DNA of 64,000 bases, taken from assembly GCF_028765345.1 (NCBI RefSeq), contig NZ_JARAJZ010000011.1, positions 1 to 64,000 of the forward strand, given 5' to 3'. This document shows, one piece after another, positions 25,935 through 35,253 of the stretch (within the stretch, counting starts at the first letter, position 1; each line of letters begins with the position of its first letter). The DNA comes from Sporolactobacillus sp. CQH2019. GTDB taxonomy: Bacteria; Bacillota; Bacilli; Bacillales; Sporolactobacillaceae. The notes below the pieces were generated by a model that saw nothing but the letters and a program-made list of their open reading frames with translations, searched no databases and was not told where the DNA came from. A program made the translations under genes and the position numbers.

Positions 25935-26720
25935 TTAAATTTTTTCCCGTCTGTGAAATTTACGCTTGACTGTTTTCGCCTGTCTACCGTCCGCTTCCCG
26001 ATCGCCCCTTTCTATCATGGCGAAAGGGACATAAAGCAAGACGAATTCAAGAAGCATCAGTGCTTCAAGCGAGAGAAGATGCCACGGCTGCGGTCCGAGA
26101 AAATCCATGACGGAGGACGTTTTCGGCCTGTTCACGAGATACAGATAATTGGCGTCCGTCAGCCGATCGAGGAAAAAGATACCTGCCCCGTATGCGGTAA
26201 CAATCAGAAAAGTCGTCCACAATGAACGAAATGACGGCCGGTAATGCTCTACCGCAATCATCAACAGGCAGGCGAGAATCATGCCGCCGTGTGCCGTGAA
26301 AAATTCGATGAAGAGAAAATGGGGAAACGCATAGCTGCTCAGATCCGGCGTCAGCAGCGCCTGCAGCGAGCTGCCGATGCCCGCAAAATAGAGGAAGGAA
26401 AAAAGATAACGGTTTCCATTGATCAGCAGCAGGATTGCCAGCAGTGCAGAAAGATCGCTCAGCTCAAGCGGAAGCGATGATCTCAGCGACCATTTGCCGG
26501 AATAAATGAGCCAGGCCTGATAGCTGATTTCCGCGAGAAGCAGTAAGGCGGCAAGCAGATAACGCAGCCCGTTCCGCCACGGCGCCGAACGGCGAATGCG
26601 TTTCCGAAAAACAAACAGAAGGATCGCCGCCAAAGCGATCACGGCAAGAGCCGCCAGATGTTCCGGTGAAAAAAGACGGAACGGTGTTTCATAAGGTTTT
26701 GTCTGAAAAAATTTTCCCAT
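25935..26720 (-). CDS. YwaF/TIGR02206-family integral membrane protein
   Basis: About 261 residues with seven or so TM helices (HLAALAVIALAAILLFVF; LRYLLAALLLLAEISYQAWL). The landmarks LPLELSDLSALLAILLL, an FFTAHGG segment and WHLLSLEAL are typical of the YwaF family of uncharacterised membrane proteins. The ATG at 26720 has GGGGTG at good spacing; the upstream MHRGVIN extension lacks a ribosome binding site. Function unknown. It does not seem to belong to the secretion island. Confidence 0.8.
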   Translation of the reverse strand: MGKFFQTKPYETPFRLFSPEHLAALAVIALAAILLFVFRKRIRRSAPWRNGLRYLLAALLLLAEISYQAWLIYSGKWSLRSSLPLELSDLSALLAILLLINGNRYLFSFLYFAGIGSSLQALLTPDLSSYAFPHFLFIEFFTAHGGMILACLLMIAVEHYRPSFRSLWTTFLIVTAYGAGIFFLDRLTDANYLYLVNRPKTSSVMDFLGPQPWHLLSLEALMLLEFVLLYVPFAMIERGDREADGRQAKTVKRKFHRREKI

Positions 26721-26823
26721 ATTAATAACACCCCGATGCAAACGAATCGATCTTAGTCTGCCGCAGGGTGCCCTGTTTCATGTATTGTTCATCTGAAAAT
26801 GCGGTCCGGATTTTTCTGCAAAT

Positions 26824-28263
26824 TTACTCTTCCGTCCGTTGTTCTTTCGGCGCATGCGTCCGCTTCAAAAACAGCGAAAGAATAAATGAAGCGGCAGCGA
26901 CAATCATCGCCGCCATAAACGCCCGATCCATGCCCGACACCAGTGCTTTCAGCGCCTGTTCGGGTGCCGCTGGGTCGGAGGCGCCTTTCAAATAAGCCTG
27001 CTGACCGGAAACCATGATGCCGACGAACAGCGCCGTTCCGATGCCTGCGGATACCTGCTGCAACGTGTTCATGATCGCTGTTCCGTGCGGGTACAGAGCT
27101 TTCGGCAGCTCGTTCAGTCCCGTTGTCGATACCGGCATCATCACCATCGCCATCCCGATCAGCAGTACGCTGTATAGGATTACTATGTACAGCGTGCTTT
27201 CCGAGGCCGTCAGCCGGCTGAAAAGCCAGACAATCGCACCGATGATCAACAGCCCGGGAATGACCAGCCGTCTCGGGCCGAATGTATCGAACAGGCGGCC
27301 CATTAGCGGCGAAAGCAGCCCGTTGATCAGGCCTCCCGGTAAAAGAATCAGACCGGCGCTGAACGAAGTCAGCAAAAGCGCCTTCTGCAAGTAAAGAGGC
27401 AAAAGAATCATCGTCGAAAACAGAGTCATCATGACCAGGATCAGGATGACTGTCGCCAGTGAAAACATTGGGTATTTAAAAGCACGAAGGTCAAGAATCG
27501 GCTCCGCAATCGTCAGCTGGCGCCAGATAAAAAGGAGAAGAGCTGCCAGACCGACGGCCAGGAAGATCAGGCCGGCCCGGCTGTTCTCAGCACTCGCACC
27601 AAGCCCGTATACCAGCCCGCCGAACCCGACCGTCGATAGCAGAATTGAAAGAATCTCTACTTTCGGCCGGGTCACTTCCGAGACATTTTTTAAATAGGCG
27701 ATCGCAAACAAGATAGAAAAGAACGCCAGGGGGAACACCAGGATAAACAGCCAGCGCCAGGACAATATGGAAAGGATCAGCCCCGAAAGAGTCGGTCCGA
27801 TCGCCGGTGCGAACATGATCACTAGCCCGATCGTGCCCATTGCACCCCCTCTTTTTTCCGGAGGATAGATCAGCAGAATTGTGTCCATCATGACGGGCAG
27901 CAAAAGGCCTGAACCGACAGCCTGAATCATTCTTCCGACCAGAAGAAAGCTGAAATTCGCCGATACGGCACAAATCACCGTGCCGATCAGAAAGAACGAC
28001 ATCGCACTGAGGAACATCTGCCGCGTCGTCAGCCAGCCGGCAATCAGCGCAGTGACAGGCATCAGCATGCCGACCACCAGCATATAGGCCGTCGCCAGCC
28101 ATTGCACCGTCGCTGCCGAAACATGAAAAGTCCGCATTAAATCGACCAGTGCAATATTCAGAAAGGTTTCATTAAGAATGGCGACGAAAGCGCCGATAAT
28201 CAGTGCCACAGTAATGGGGCCCCTTTTGATTTCCCGTTCAGAAAGTGTCCCGATGTTTGTCAT
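26824..28263 (-). CDS. MFS multidrug exporter, DHA2 family (EmrB/LmrB-like)
   Basis: A 479-residue protein with about 14 TM segments. Motifs of 14-TM drug:proton antiporters are present: LNETFLNIALVDL in TM1, WLATAYMLVVGMLMP in TM2 and the antiporter motif region GPTLSGLILSILSWRWLF in TM5. AGGAGTCTATAAA precedes the ATG. It probably exports lipophilic drugs or metabolites; the substrate cannot be read from sequence. It is monocistronic between a YwaF-like gene and an aldo/keto reductase gene. Confidence 0.9.
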   Translation of the reverse strand: MTNIGTLSEREIKRGPITVALIIGAFVAILNETFLNIALVDLMRTFHVSAATVQWLATAYMLVVGMLMPVTALIAGWLTTRQMFLSAMSFFLIGTVICAVSANFSFLLVGRMIQAVGSGLLLPVMMDTILLIYPPEKRGGAMGTIGLVIMFAPAIGPTLSGLILSILSWRWLFILVFPLAFFSILFAIAYLKNVSEVTRPKVEILSILLSTVGFGGLVYGLGASAENSRAGLIFLAVGLAALLLFIWRQLTIAEPILDLRAFKYPMFSLATVILILVMMTLFSTMILLPLYLQKALLLTSFSAGLILLPGGLINGLLSPLMGRLFDTFGPRRLVIPGLLIIGAIVWLFSRLTASESTLYIVILYSVLLIGMAMVMMPVSTTGLNELPKALYPHGTAIMNTLQQVSAGIGTALFVGIMVSGQQAYLKGASDPAAPEQALKALVSGMDRAFMAAMIVAAASFILSLFLKRTHAPKEQRTEE

Positions 28264-28424
28264 TTTATAGACTCCTCTTGTCGGAAATAATTATAGAGCT
28301 GAAAAAAGTTTGGCGAAACGGGGATGCTGAGCCGGCAATAAGCCTGACGGAAGCGAAAGGGAGCAGGGCCCGTCTCTTCGCCGGCTGACTGAGCGGACGC
28401 TGTTTTAGTAAAGATGTGCGCCCG

Positions 28425-29225
28425 TCACGATACGCTTTTATCGACGTTCAGTGCATCCATTTGATCCATCGTTTCGAAAGACAGTTCAAAATCAAAGATG
28501 TCCGCATTAGCGACAATGTGCTCCTCCTTTGTTGAACGCGGGATGGCAATCATCTCGTTTTGTATATTCCAGCGCAGGAGCACTTGAGCGACCGACTTAT
28601 GATATTCTTCCGCAATCCTGTTTAAAACCGGATGGTCGAGCAGCGCTCCGCTGCCGAGCGGTGAATAGGATTCCACCCGGATCCCTTTTGCATAGCAATA
28701 ATTTCTGAGCCCTATCTGCGTCTGCAGCGGATGCACCTCAATTTGGTTCACTGCCGGTACAACCGCCGCTTCCTGAAGGAGAGTTTCCAGATGATGCTGT
28801 CCGAAATTGCTGACGCCGATCGCCCGTACCCGGCCGTCTCTATACAACCGTTCCATTGCTTTCCAGGTTTCCAAATAGTGATCCCCTATCGGCCAGTGGA
28901 TCAGATAGAGGTCGATCGTATCGATGCCGAGTTTCGCTGTGCTGTCTTCAAATGCCCTCAGCGTCGCATCATAACCCTGATCAACAACTTTAGTTGTAAC
29001 AAACAGGGATTTTCTGAGGAGCCCCGACCGGCGAATTGCTTCGCCGACGCCGCCTTCGTTTCGATAAACGGCGGCCGTATCAATCATTCGGTAGCCTGCC
29101 TGCAGAGCGTACTGAACGGAATCAATGACCTCTTTGCCGTCGCGGATCTGCCAGACACCGAGGCCGAATCCCGGCATGCTCACACTATTATTCAATGTCA
29201 CTGTATCGCTCAAAGATTTTATCAT
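28425..29225 (-). CDS. Aldo/keto reductase (YvgN/YtbE-like)
   Basis: A 266-residue TIM-barrel oxidoreductase. Catalytic tetrad residues are visible: D in MIDTAAVYRNE, the tyrosine of AVYRNE, K in FVTTKV and H in LIHWPIG. The NADPH-binding end contains IAIPRSTKEEHI. It reduces aldehydes such as methylglyoxal with NADPH in related bacilli. GGGGGAGGG precedes the ATG. Cytoplasmic. Confidence 0.92.
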   Translation of the reverse strand: MIKSLSDTVTLNNSVSMPGFGLGVWQIRDGKEVIDSVQYALQAGYRMIDTAAVYRNEGGVGEAIRRSGLLRKSLFVTTKVVDQGYDATLRAFEDSTAKLGIDTIDLYLIHWPIGDHYLETWKAMERLYRDGRVRAIGVSNFGQHHLETLLQEAAVVPAVNQIEVHPLQTQIGLRNYCYAKGIRVESYSPLGSGALLDHPVLNRIAEEYHKSVAQVLLRWNIQNEMIAIPRSTKEEHIVANADIFDFELSFETMDQMDALNVDKSVS

Positions 29226-29583
29226 TTCGCCCTCCCCCTTCTTAATGAAATTTTCTCATAGATTAAGCAAGGAGAAAAGAAATAAACTCTTATAAATTTT
29301 GCATGATTAGAAATAAATTTTATCGAATATTCCTCAGCTCATGTATCCAGTCAGGCCGCGGCATGAAGAAGGCACGGATTCTCCCGAAAAGCGATCGTTT
29401 GGCACGAGCGCCAGTCTGTTCTTTTGAATGTTCATGCGAACGGCGCTTGATTCCGTTGAAGAAGAGGGATATTCTGCACGGACAGGCGTTTCCTGTCGGA
29501 AGCACCCGATCTTTTTCTTCGGACCGCTGTGTATCCCTGCGATCGTTGGCTAAAACCACCGGGAATTGCCGGCTTGTCATCAG

Positions 29584-29692
29584 AAAAAAGCAAAATATCA
29601 ACAGTGACGTGCAGAAAATCTACAGCAGCAGCCAAAGAATCGACAGTAAACGGACTGAAATCAATAATTGTGAATAATCAGAACAGCAAGAT
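29584..29692 (+). repeat. Degenerate repeats with AATCGACAGTA-like core
   Basis: About four degenerate units contain AATATCAACAGTG, AAATCTACAGCAG, GAATCGACAGTAA and AAATCAATAATTG, spaced about 21-24 bases apart. A related block occurs at 51440-51595. Confidence 0.5.
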
Positions 29693-29736
29693 CGTCCCTG
29701 ATCAATGGCTCAGCCGCGTACGGAGAGTTTTATTAA

Positions 29737-29956
29737 TTTCCGGCCGGATTCGCGGTTCTTCCAGCCAAATTCAAGGTCCTACCGGGTTCCTCCGACCGGT
29801 TTTCAGACTCTTCCGGCCAAACTCAAGGCCCTATCGGCCGATTTCAAAACTCTTCCGGCCAAATTCGGGGTTCCTCCGGCCGGTTCCGGGCGCTCCTTCC
29901 GGCCGAATTCAAGGTCCTATCGGCCGGTTTCAGAACTCTTCCAGCCGGTTCCCGGT
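29737..29956 (+). repeat. About ten degenerate 21-bp repeats with CGGCC core
   Basis: Units such as TTCCGGCCAAATTCAAGG and TATCGGCCGATTTCAAAAC follow each other at close to 21 bases. The period equals two helical turns. No spacers as in CRISPR. Confidence 0.7.
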
Positions 29957-30205
29957 GCTGGCACAGTTTTTCGACCATTGCACAAGTTTATTGATCGCGG
30001 AAATGCTCTCCGCCTTTCGAGAGATTGACGGTCTCAGGAAAAGCCGATCATTTTTTGATGACACAGCAGGAAAAAGAGCTCAAGAGACACTCATATAATT
30101 TTTTATCACGCATAAAAATATCGGGAAAGACTTTATGAGGATCAAAGCCGGGCCGACAGACGCTAGGACGGGCCAGCGGGCACAAGAGCCTTGACGGAAC
30201 AAAAA

Positions 30206-30245
30206 AGAGCGGCCGATTATCAATCTATTTCGGACGCTCTTTCAT
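30206..30245 (-). terminator. Terminator downstream of the IDEAL-domain gene
   Basis: Minus strand AAAGAGCGTCCGA pairs with TCGGCCGCTCTTT and is followed by TTTTG. It lies about 25 bases after the stop at 30271. Confidence 0.7.
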
Positions 30246-30270
30246 ATAATAACTGACAATTTTTTATTCT

Positions 30271-30639
30271 TCATCGCTGAGCCGGCCAGAACCACGAACT
30301 GGATCGTGAAGACGAATCCTTACCGGAGTCCTCGTTCATCCCGACCAGCTGCGACGACAGGTCCATGAACCAGTCGCGGTCATAGGTAACCAGAGCGAGG
30401 TCGGCCATACTGCGTAACTGACCGCCCGTCGGCGGCAGGACCGGGAAGGGTTTGATCAGATAACCGAGCGTCTCAATTGTCCGTCCCACGGTCGATTCAC
30501 GGTCGCAGGCAACGACGTGGACTTTTACCGTTCCTGTACCGGCGTTGTAATCGACAATATAGCCGTGCATGAGTTCCCCGTTTACCGTTCTTCCCTTTAC
30601 CCAGTCGCCTTTTTTCCACTTCAGTTCCTGTTGCATCAT
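30271..30639 (-). CDS. Small IDEAL-domain protein
   Basis: A 122-residue protein. The first 60 residues (KWKKGDWVKGRTVNGELMHG, strand-rich with Gly turns) look like a KOW/SH3-type barrel. Residues 75-100 (LRSMADLALVTYDRDWFMDL) match the IDEAL motif found at the C-terminus of small Bacillus proteins such as YpiB and competence factors, where it binds partner proteins. The tail is Ser-rich. It may adapt proteins to the Clp protease system, but that is inference. It lies next to an Rrf2 regulator gene on the same strand, 22 bases apart. Confidence 0.6.
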   Translation of the reverse strand: MMQQELKWKKGDWVKGRTVNGELMHGYIVDYNAGTGTVKVHVVACDRESTVGRTIETLGYLIKPFPVLPPTGGQLRSMADLALVTYDRDWFMDLSSQLVGMNEDSGKDSSSRSSSWFWPAQR

Positions 30640-30661
30640 CCTTCACCACCGATCCTGTTAT

Positions 30662-31153
30662 TTATATAGTATATTTATTCAACTTGTCCTTGTGAGCCGA
30701 AACCGAAAAATGATCCGAAAATGAGGTATCCGGCCCACTCATTGTGCGCCTGATCTGTTCCAAGAGGGAATCAATGGTCCATCGCTCCAAATACGTTTCG
30801 AGCATTTCCTCGGCTTTGAGGAAAGCCTGATCCATCACCGACCGGACGCTCGCCAGTTCGGGATCGTCCGCCTCTTCTTCCGAACACCAGTTCAGTTTCA
30901 GCGCCTCGCACGAAACAGTCCGGTAAACATGCGCAAGCGTAACGTCCGCGGGAGAGAATCCGAGGCGATAGCCGCCGCGCAGCCCTTCTTTTGTCGTGAC
31001 CAGCCCATTCTTCCGAAGAACGCTCATAATCTTGCGGACTCTCGCCGGATTGGTATGAACCTTTCTGGACAGCGATCCGCTGCTCCAGACATGATCCGGA
31101 GCACTCGCCAGCACAATCAGGCAATGCACCGCTATCGTAAACTCGCTATTCAT
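30662..31153 (-). CDS. Rrf2-family transcriptional regulator (YwnA-like)
   Basis: A 163-residue protein with an N-terminal winged helix (FTIAVHCLIVLASAP; NPARVRKIMSVLRKNGLV; GLRGGYRLG). It has a single Cys around the WCSEEE segment and no three-cysteine iron-sulphur cluster set, as in YwnA. It is probably a redox or stress-responsive repressor of nearby genes. Cytoplasmic, dimeric by family. Confidence 0.88.
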   Translation of the reverse strand: MNSEFTIAVHCLIVLASAPDHVWSSGSLSRKVHTNPARVRKIMSVLRKNGLVTTKEGLRGGYRLGFSPADVTLAHVYRTVSCEALKLNWCSEEEADDPELASVRSVMDQAFLKAEEMLETYLERWTIDSLLEQIRRTMSGPDTSFSDHFSVSAHKDKLNKYTI

Positions 31154-31311
31154 ACTATCGATTCCTCTATAAGAAGATTAATGTAATTATAATAGATACA
31201 GTTTATAAAATCAATTGTTCTGTTTGAAAAAAGTACAGTTGGAAGTCATTTACTGATTGAATTCCGGAAAGTTCAGAAATGGATCGCCCGGAAACGCTTA
31301 AAACTCAGTAA

Positions 31312-31352
31312 AAAGCCGGAAGGCCCTTCTTTTCGGCACAGGCTTTTCTTTT
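31312..31352 (-). terminator. Terminator downstream of the YbaK-like gene
   Basis: Minus strand AAAAGCC...GGAAGG... closes with GGCTTTTT. The hairpin lies about 120 bases after the stop of the gene ending at 31474. The fold is imperfect. Confidence 0.5.
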
Positions 31353-31473
31353 CATACAGAGGACCTGCGCAAAATGAGAAAGCGCAGTCAGCGGTGGCCG
31401 ATCCGTTCACCCTGCACATTCACCAGTCTGTCCCTTTGCCGGATCCGTACGTCCTCTTTGCTCTCCGTGTCAG

Positions 31474-31962
31474 TTATTCAGCATCTTCCTGCCAGCCCTT
31501 GCAGACGTCCACCCACTTTTTCGCCCGGGCGAAGGTATACAGCTCGTCGATTTTCAGCTCAATCGCCGAATTGCCGCTGCCGCACGCAGGGAACACAGTT
31601 TCGAACCGTTTCAGCGACTCGTCCATAAATACCGGCCACTCATTCTTCAGTCCGAACGGGCAGACACCGCCGACGGCATGGCCGATCAATTCTAATGTTT
31701 CATCCGAAGACAGCATGTGCGCCTTGAAACCGAAAGTGCCACGGAATTTCTTGTTGTCGATTTTCCCGTCACCGGCCATAACAACGAGCATGGCGCCTTC
31801 CTTATTTTCTCCGCGAAAAGCGAGTGTTTTAGCGATACGTTCCGGTTCGACATGAAGATGTTCGGCCGCCAGGTTTACAGTCGCACTGGAGTCTTCCAAC
31901 TCAATAATATCCTTGTCCCGGCCGAATTGTCGGAAATAGGATCTGACATCATCAACAGACAT
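31474..31962 (-). CDS. YbaK/EbsC-family aminoacyl-tRNA deacylase
   Basis: A 162-residue single-domain protein with the family landmarks LHVEPERIAKTLAFRG, VVMAGDGKIDNKKF and HAVGGVCPFGL. YbaK-like enzymes hydrolyse mis-acylated tRNA such as Cys-tRNAPro; the exact substrate varies within the family. Cytoplasmic. It is monocistronic; the region upstream to 32347 carries no gene on this strand. Confidence 0.9.
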   Translation of the reverse strand: MSVDDVRSYFRQFGRDKDIIELEDSSATVNLAAEHLHVEPERIAKTLAFRGENKEGAMLVVMAGDGKIDNKKFRGTFGFKAHMLSSDETLELIGHAVGGVCPFGLKNEWPVFMDESLKRFETVFPACGSGNSAIELKIDELYTFARAKKWVDVCKGWQEDAE

Positions 31963-32347
31963 GGCCCGTCCTCCTTATCCAATCAATAGTTTTGGCGTAT
32001 CCTGCAGGTTTGCCTGCATCCTATGTAAATTTTTTGCTTAATGAACAGTCTAACAAATTCACTGACCCTGTCAATAAAAGCCGGCTGGCAGAATTTGAGA
32101 CAGCCGTTATTTTATATTTATTCCCAATCATTTGGCCGGCAGGACCCGCCGGCCTTCAAATTCGAAAAAAGCGGCGGCTCCTGAGAAAAGTTCCGGGAGA
32201 TCCGAGACATGTTTCGTACAAAATTCAAAATTTTTCGGATCAGCATCCCCTTTTGCAAATTGCCGGGATATATAATAAATTAAGTGTATAATCAGTGTCC
32301 GCTTTATCGTGATAAAAATTTTTGACTAGCCGAGAAGGGACGGTATC
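31963..32347. other. Intergenic region
   Basis: Divergent promoter space between the YbaK-like gene and the ParB-like gene. I can only note an AT-rich stretch with a possible -10 (TATAAT at about 32271) for the plus-strand gene. No RNA element recognised. Confidence 0.3.
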
Positions 32348-32719
32348 ATGACAACGTATTACACAGGAAAAGAAATCTGCGGCAAGTACAGCGACATTGA
32401 AAATGACGACTTTGGGACGGATGCCCATCGATTCATTTTAACTGCAGTAGCCAAAGAAACATTGTATGAAGTGCCCTGCCCGTTCAGCAGCAACGGACGA
32501 AATCTCCTGACCTTTAAAGAATGGGAGGAGCACCCGGAAAACTATGATGGTTATCATACCGACAGCATTCAGAAAATGATCGAGTATATAAAAAAGGGCG
32601 GAACGATGCCGCCGATGATTGTTAATAAAAATCTGGGCCTCTACGACGGCCAGCACAGACTCACCGCCTACAGTATGATCCCCGAAATAAAGGAAGTTCA
32701 GATCTACAAGGAGGTGTGA
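32348..32719 (+). CDS. ParB-like N-terminal-domain protein
   Basis: A 123-residue protein with GGTMPPMIVNKNLGLYDGQH, which recalls the (S)G-x-HR-x-A box of ParB/sulfiredoxin folds (here DGQHRLTAY). No HTH domain follows, so it is not a chromosome-partitioning ParB. Solo domains of this fold bind nucleotides or hydrolyse CTP/ATP; the role here is unknown. AGAAGGGACGGTATC precedes the ATG. Confidence 0.65.
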   Translation: MTTYYTGKEICGKYSDIENDDFGTDAHRFILTAVAKETLYEVPCPFSSNGRNLLTFKEWEEHPENYDGYHTDSIQKMIEYIKKGGTMPPMIVNKNLGLYDGQHRLTAYSMIPEIKEVQIYKEV

Positions 32720-32940
32720 TCCGTATCGGAAACGCGGGAAAAAGGCAGTCCGTCGTTCCCGATCTGAAAAAACGGAGCTGAAATATGCTTCGCTTTTTTC
32801 TGCGCGGCCGAGATAATTATTTTCAGCCTGGACAGACTCATTTTCCGTTCCTTATTACAATGACAGCCTCTCTTAGGAAGAATAATTCCATCGGTGCCGG
32901 CAAATAGTAATTCCTGTAATCATTAAAAGGAGGTATGAGG

Positions 32941-33123
32941 ATGGACGCACATCGTGCTCAGGAAATTGCCGGGTCGCCGATTATGGTGAATGTGACTCAT
33001 AACGGGACCCCCGTTTATATTCAGCACGTCGATGAGAGCATGCAGACCGCCCGGATTTATCCGCTTGACAATCCGGGAAATGAGCGTGAAGTTTCTGTCG
33101 CAAACCTGCAGGAACATGAATAA
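32941..33123 (+). CDS. sspH: H-type small acid-soluble spore protein
   Basis: A 60-residue protein beginning MDAHRAQEIAGSP and containing NGTPVYIQHVDE and ARIYPLDNPGNE, the SspH signature. It is made in the forespore and is evidence that the host sporulates. AAAGGAGG sits seven bases before the ATG at 32941; an ATG at 32935 is too close to it. A sigma-G promoter is expected but I could not assign one with confidence. Confidence 0.92.
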   Translation: MDAHRAQEIAGSPIMVNVTHNGTPVYIQHVDESMQTARIYPLDNPGNEREVSVANLQEHE

Positions 33124-33259
33124 ATGAAAAGCACCCGCCGCCGCGATTTTGGCTGCGGAAAGTTATAGAAACCCTGCAGGCCGGCTTCCTGCCGAATGCC
33201 TTTTAACATTTGTCGGTCCAAAAGACAAATAAAACACATATTTTTAGTATGAATGTGTA

Positions 33260-33287
33260 TTGACATAACGGCGGCCAGTGGTATGAT
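33260..33287 (+). promoter_or_regulatory. Promoter of the SAM-riboswitch operon
   Basis: TTGACA, 16 bases, TATGAT, ending about 25 bases before the riboswitch. Confidence 0.75.
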
Positions 33288-33312
33288 ATTAATCAACAAA
33301 TTAATAAAGTGA

Positions 33313-33470
33313 ATTCTTATCCAGAGCGGCGGAGGGACTGGCCCTATGAAACCCGACAACCAGCACATGATTGTGTATGGTGTTAATTCCAGGAGCACGG
33401 ATCCGTGTTCAGAAGATGAGAAGGAATAAAAAGCAGGCCTTCTTCATCTTGACGGCTTGTTTTTTTATTT
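33313..33470 (+). ncRNA. SAM-I riboswitch (S box) with terminator
   Basis: The S-box core is evident: TTCTTATCCAGAG, GGAGGGACTGGCCC, ATGAAACCC, then a short AACCAG turn and a closing GATGAGAAG that pairs back to TTCTTATC. The 3' strand can instead pair with CCTTCTTCATC (antiterminator). The competing terminator is CAGGCC...GGCTTG followed by TTTTTTT, ending near 33466. High SAM should therefore stop transcription before the ABC transporter operon. This ties the operon to methionine or another methylated-sulphur compound. Confidence 0.93.
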
Positions 33471-33552
33471 TAAATTACAAATGAGTTAAAGGAGGCGGAT
33501 GGCAGCAATTCACTTCAAACAAAAAAAATCGGAAAAGGAGGTGAACCGCACG

Positions 33553-34314
33553 ATGCTGGCATTGAAAAACATCCATAAGTCGTTCAACGATCATGAAGTC
33601 CTGAAAGGCATCGATTTAGACATTAACAAAGGCGACGTCGTGACCATCATCGGTCCGAGCGGCACCGGCAAAACGACCTTGCTGAGATGCGTCAATTATC
33701 TGGAAAAACCCGACGAAGGAGAAATCGCCTTCACAGATTTCCAGCTGAACTGCCGGTCCGTCAAAAAAAAGGACATTCTTCGGCTCCGAAGAAAAACGGC
33801 AATGGTTTTTCAGCAGTACAATCTATTTAAAAACAAAACAGCCATTGAAAACGTCATGGAAGCACAGATCGTTGTCCGGAAAAAAAGTAAAAAAGCCGCT
33901 TATGAAAGGAGTCTGGAAGAATTAAACAGAGTCGGGCTCGCCGACAAACTGGACGCCTATCCTTCCCAGCTTTCCGGCGGCCAGCAGCAGAGAGTCAGCA
34001 TTGCCAGAGCCCTGGCAATGGAACCGGAAATCATTCTTTTCGACGAACCGACGTCGGCGCTTGATCCGGAACTGGTCGGCGAAGTATTAAACGTGATTGA
34101 TAGTATTGCAAATTCGGGCGTGACGATTCTGCTTGTTACTCACGAAATGGCCTTTGCCCGGACCATTTCGACAAAGGTCGTGTTTATGGATCGGGGGAAA
34201 ATCGTTGAAGAAGGGCCGCCTTCTCAGATTTTCAACCATTCTAAAGAAAAAAGGACCCGGGAATTTCTCAGTCATTTTAACAACAGCTACAAAAAAATTA
34301 TAACAGCAAAGTGA
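33553..34314 (+). CDS. Polar amino acid-type ABC transporter, ATP-binding protein
   Basis: A 253-residue ATPase with Walker [11 protein letters not shown]-loop, signature LSGGQQQR, Walker [13 protein letters not shown] and the H-loop in [10 protein letters not shown]. The ATG at 33553 follows AAAAGGAGGTGAACC; the open frame back to 33499 has no better start. It is the first gene after the SAM riboswitch and powers the permease pair downstream. By regulation the substrate is probably methionine, cystine or a methylated sulphur compound. Confidence 0.93.
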   Translation: MLALKNIHKSFNDHEVLKGIDLDINKGDVVTIIGPSGTGKTTLLRCVNYLEKPDEGEIAFTDFQLNCRSVKKKDILRLRRKTAMVFQQYNLFKNKTAIENVMEAQIVVRKKSKKAAYERSLEELNRVGLADKLDAYPSQLSGGQQQRVSIARALAMEPEIILFDEPTSALDPELVGEVLNVIDSIANSGVTILLVTHEMAFARTISTKVVFMDRGKIVEEGPPSQIFNHSKEKRTREFLSHFNNSYKKIITAK

Positions 34315-34325
34315 GTGGAAGAACA

Positions 34326-35165
34326 ATGAAAAAGATTTCAGCCGCCGTACTTGTTTTCATCCTTTTATTTACACTGGGCGCTTGTTCGAACAGTTCATCC
34401 GGCGCAAACCAGTCCTCATCTTCATCGAAGTCGTCCAGCGTAAAAACCGTTCAAATTGCCGTCCCGACGGCCGAAAAACCGCTGAGCTATACGGAAAACG
34501 GAAAACTGATAGGCTATGAGGTTGAGATATTAAGAAAAATCGATACAAAGCTGAAAGACTACAGTTTCAATATTCAAAGCGTCTCTTCGAACGCTCAGCA
34601 GATCGGCCTCGATACAGGCAAATACGATTTGATTGCCGAAGGATTTTTTAAAAATTCCGTGCGTGAACAAAAGTATCTGATTCCGAATGAAAGCGACGGA
34701 GCAAGCTTGATCAAAATTTATACGAATGACGCCAATCAATCCATTACGAACTTTTCGGATCTGGTCGGCAAAAAAATCGCTCCGGTCGACGCCAACGGGG
34801 GCATATACAATATTTTAACGGCCTACAATACTCAGAATCCTTCGAAAAAAATCGACATTCCGACATCGGACACCGGTCTTTCGACAGCCGACCGGCTTAA
34901 AGAAGTAGCTGCCGGAAAATATGACGCCTCGGTTCTTCCGTCCAATTTGGGTGAGGCTCAGATTATTAAACAACTGAACTTAAAGATTCATACTTCTGCC
35001 CCGGTAAAAGTAATCCCGACCTACTTCCTGCTCTCGAAAAAGAACGAAAAGCTTAAAGAAGCCGTTGATTCAGCCTTAAAGCAGCTGAAGAGCGATGGGA
35101 CGCTTTCCGCACTGTCGAAGAAGTATTACGGAGAAGATGTTTTTCAATACAAAATAACCAACTAA
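34326..35165 (+). CDS. ABC transporter substrate-binding lipoprotein
   Basis: A 279-residue protein with a lipoprotein signal peptide (FILLFTLGACSNSS, lipid-modified Cys), a Ser-rich linker and an SBP_bac_3 fold (IAVPTAEKPLSYTENGKLIG at the start of the mature part). It captures the substrate outside the membrane. The ATG at 34326 is used because the upstream frame overlaps the ATPase gene. Only a weak ribosome binding site is seen. The first binding-pocket region lacks the FSPFE-like start of glutamine binders; substrate undetermined. Confidence 0.9.
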   Translation: MKKISAAVLVFILLFTLGACSNSSSGANQSSSSSKSSSVKTVQIAVPTAEKPLSYTENGKLIGYEVEILRKIDTKLKDYSFNIQSVSSNAQQIGLDTGKYDLIAEGFFKNSVREQKYLIPNESDGASLIKIYTNDANQSITNFSDLVGKKIAPVDANGGIYNILTAYNTQNPSKKIDIPTSDTGLSTADRLKEVAAGKYDASVLPSNLGEAQIIKQLNLKIHTSAPVKVIPTYFLLSKKNEKLKEAVDSALKQLKSDGTLSALSKKYYGEDVFQYKITN

Positions 35166-35253
35166 TTATATCGAATTACATTGCAATAGGTAACGGAAAT
35201 CTGTCACTATTTTATTGAACATTCTCACAGCTTCAGAAGGGATACAAGCGAAG

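Larger units (their letters stand above)
29226..30205. other. Gene-free stretch with two families of short repeats
   Basis: Nearly 1 kb without a supported gene. It holds two blocks of about 21-bp degenerate repeats, described separately. Open frames through the repeats run in several frames and lack ribosome binding sites. Confidence 0.6.

Noticed and set aside
29303-30098. Proteins with FRPNSRPYRP-like 7-residue repeats
   Set aside because: The 21-base DNA repeat gives 7-residue periodicity in every frame; there is no start signal and the composition is not protein-like.
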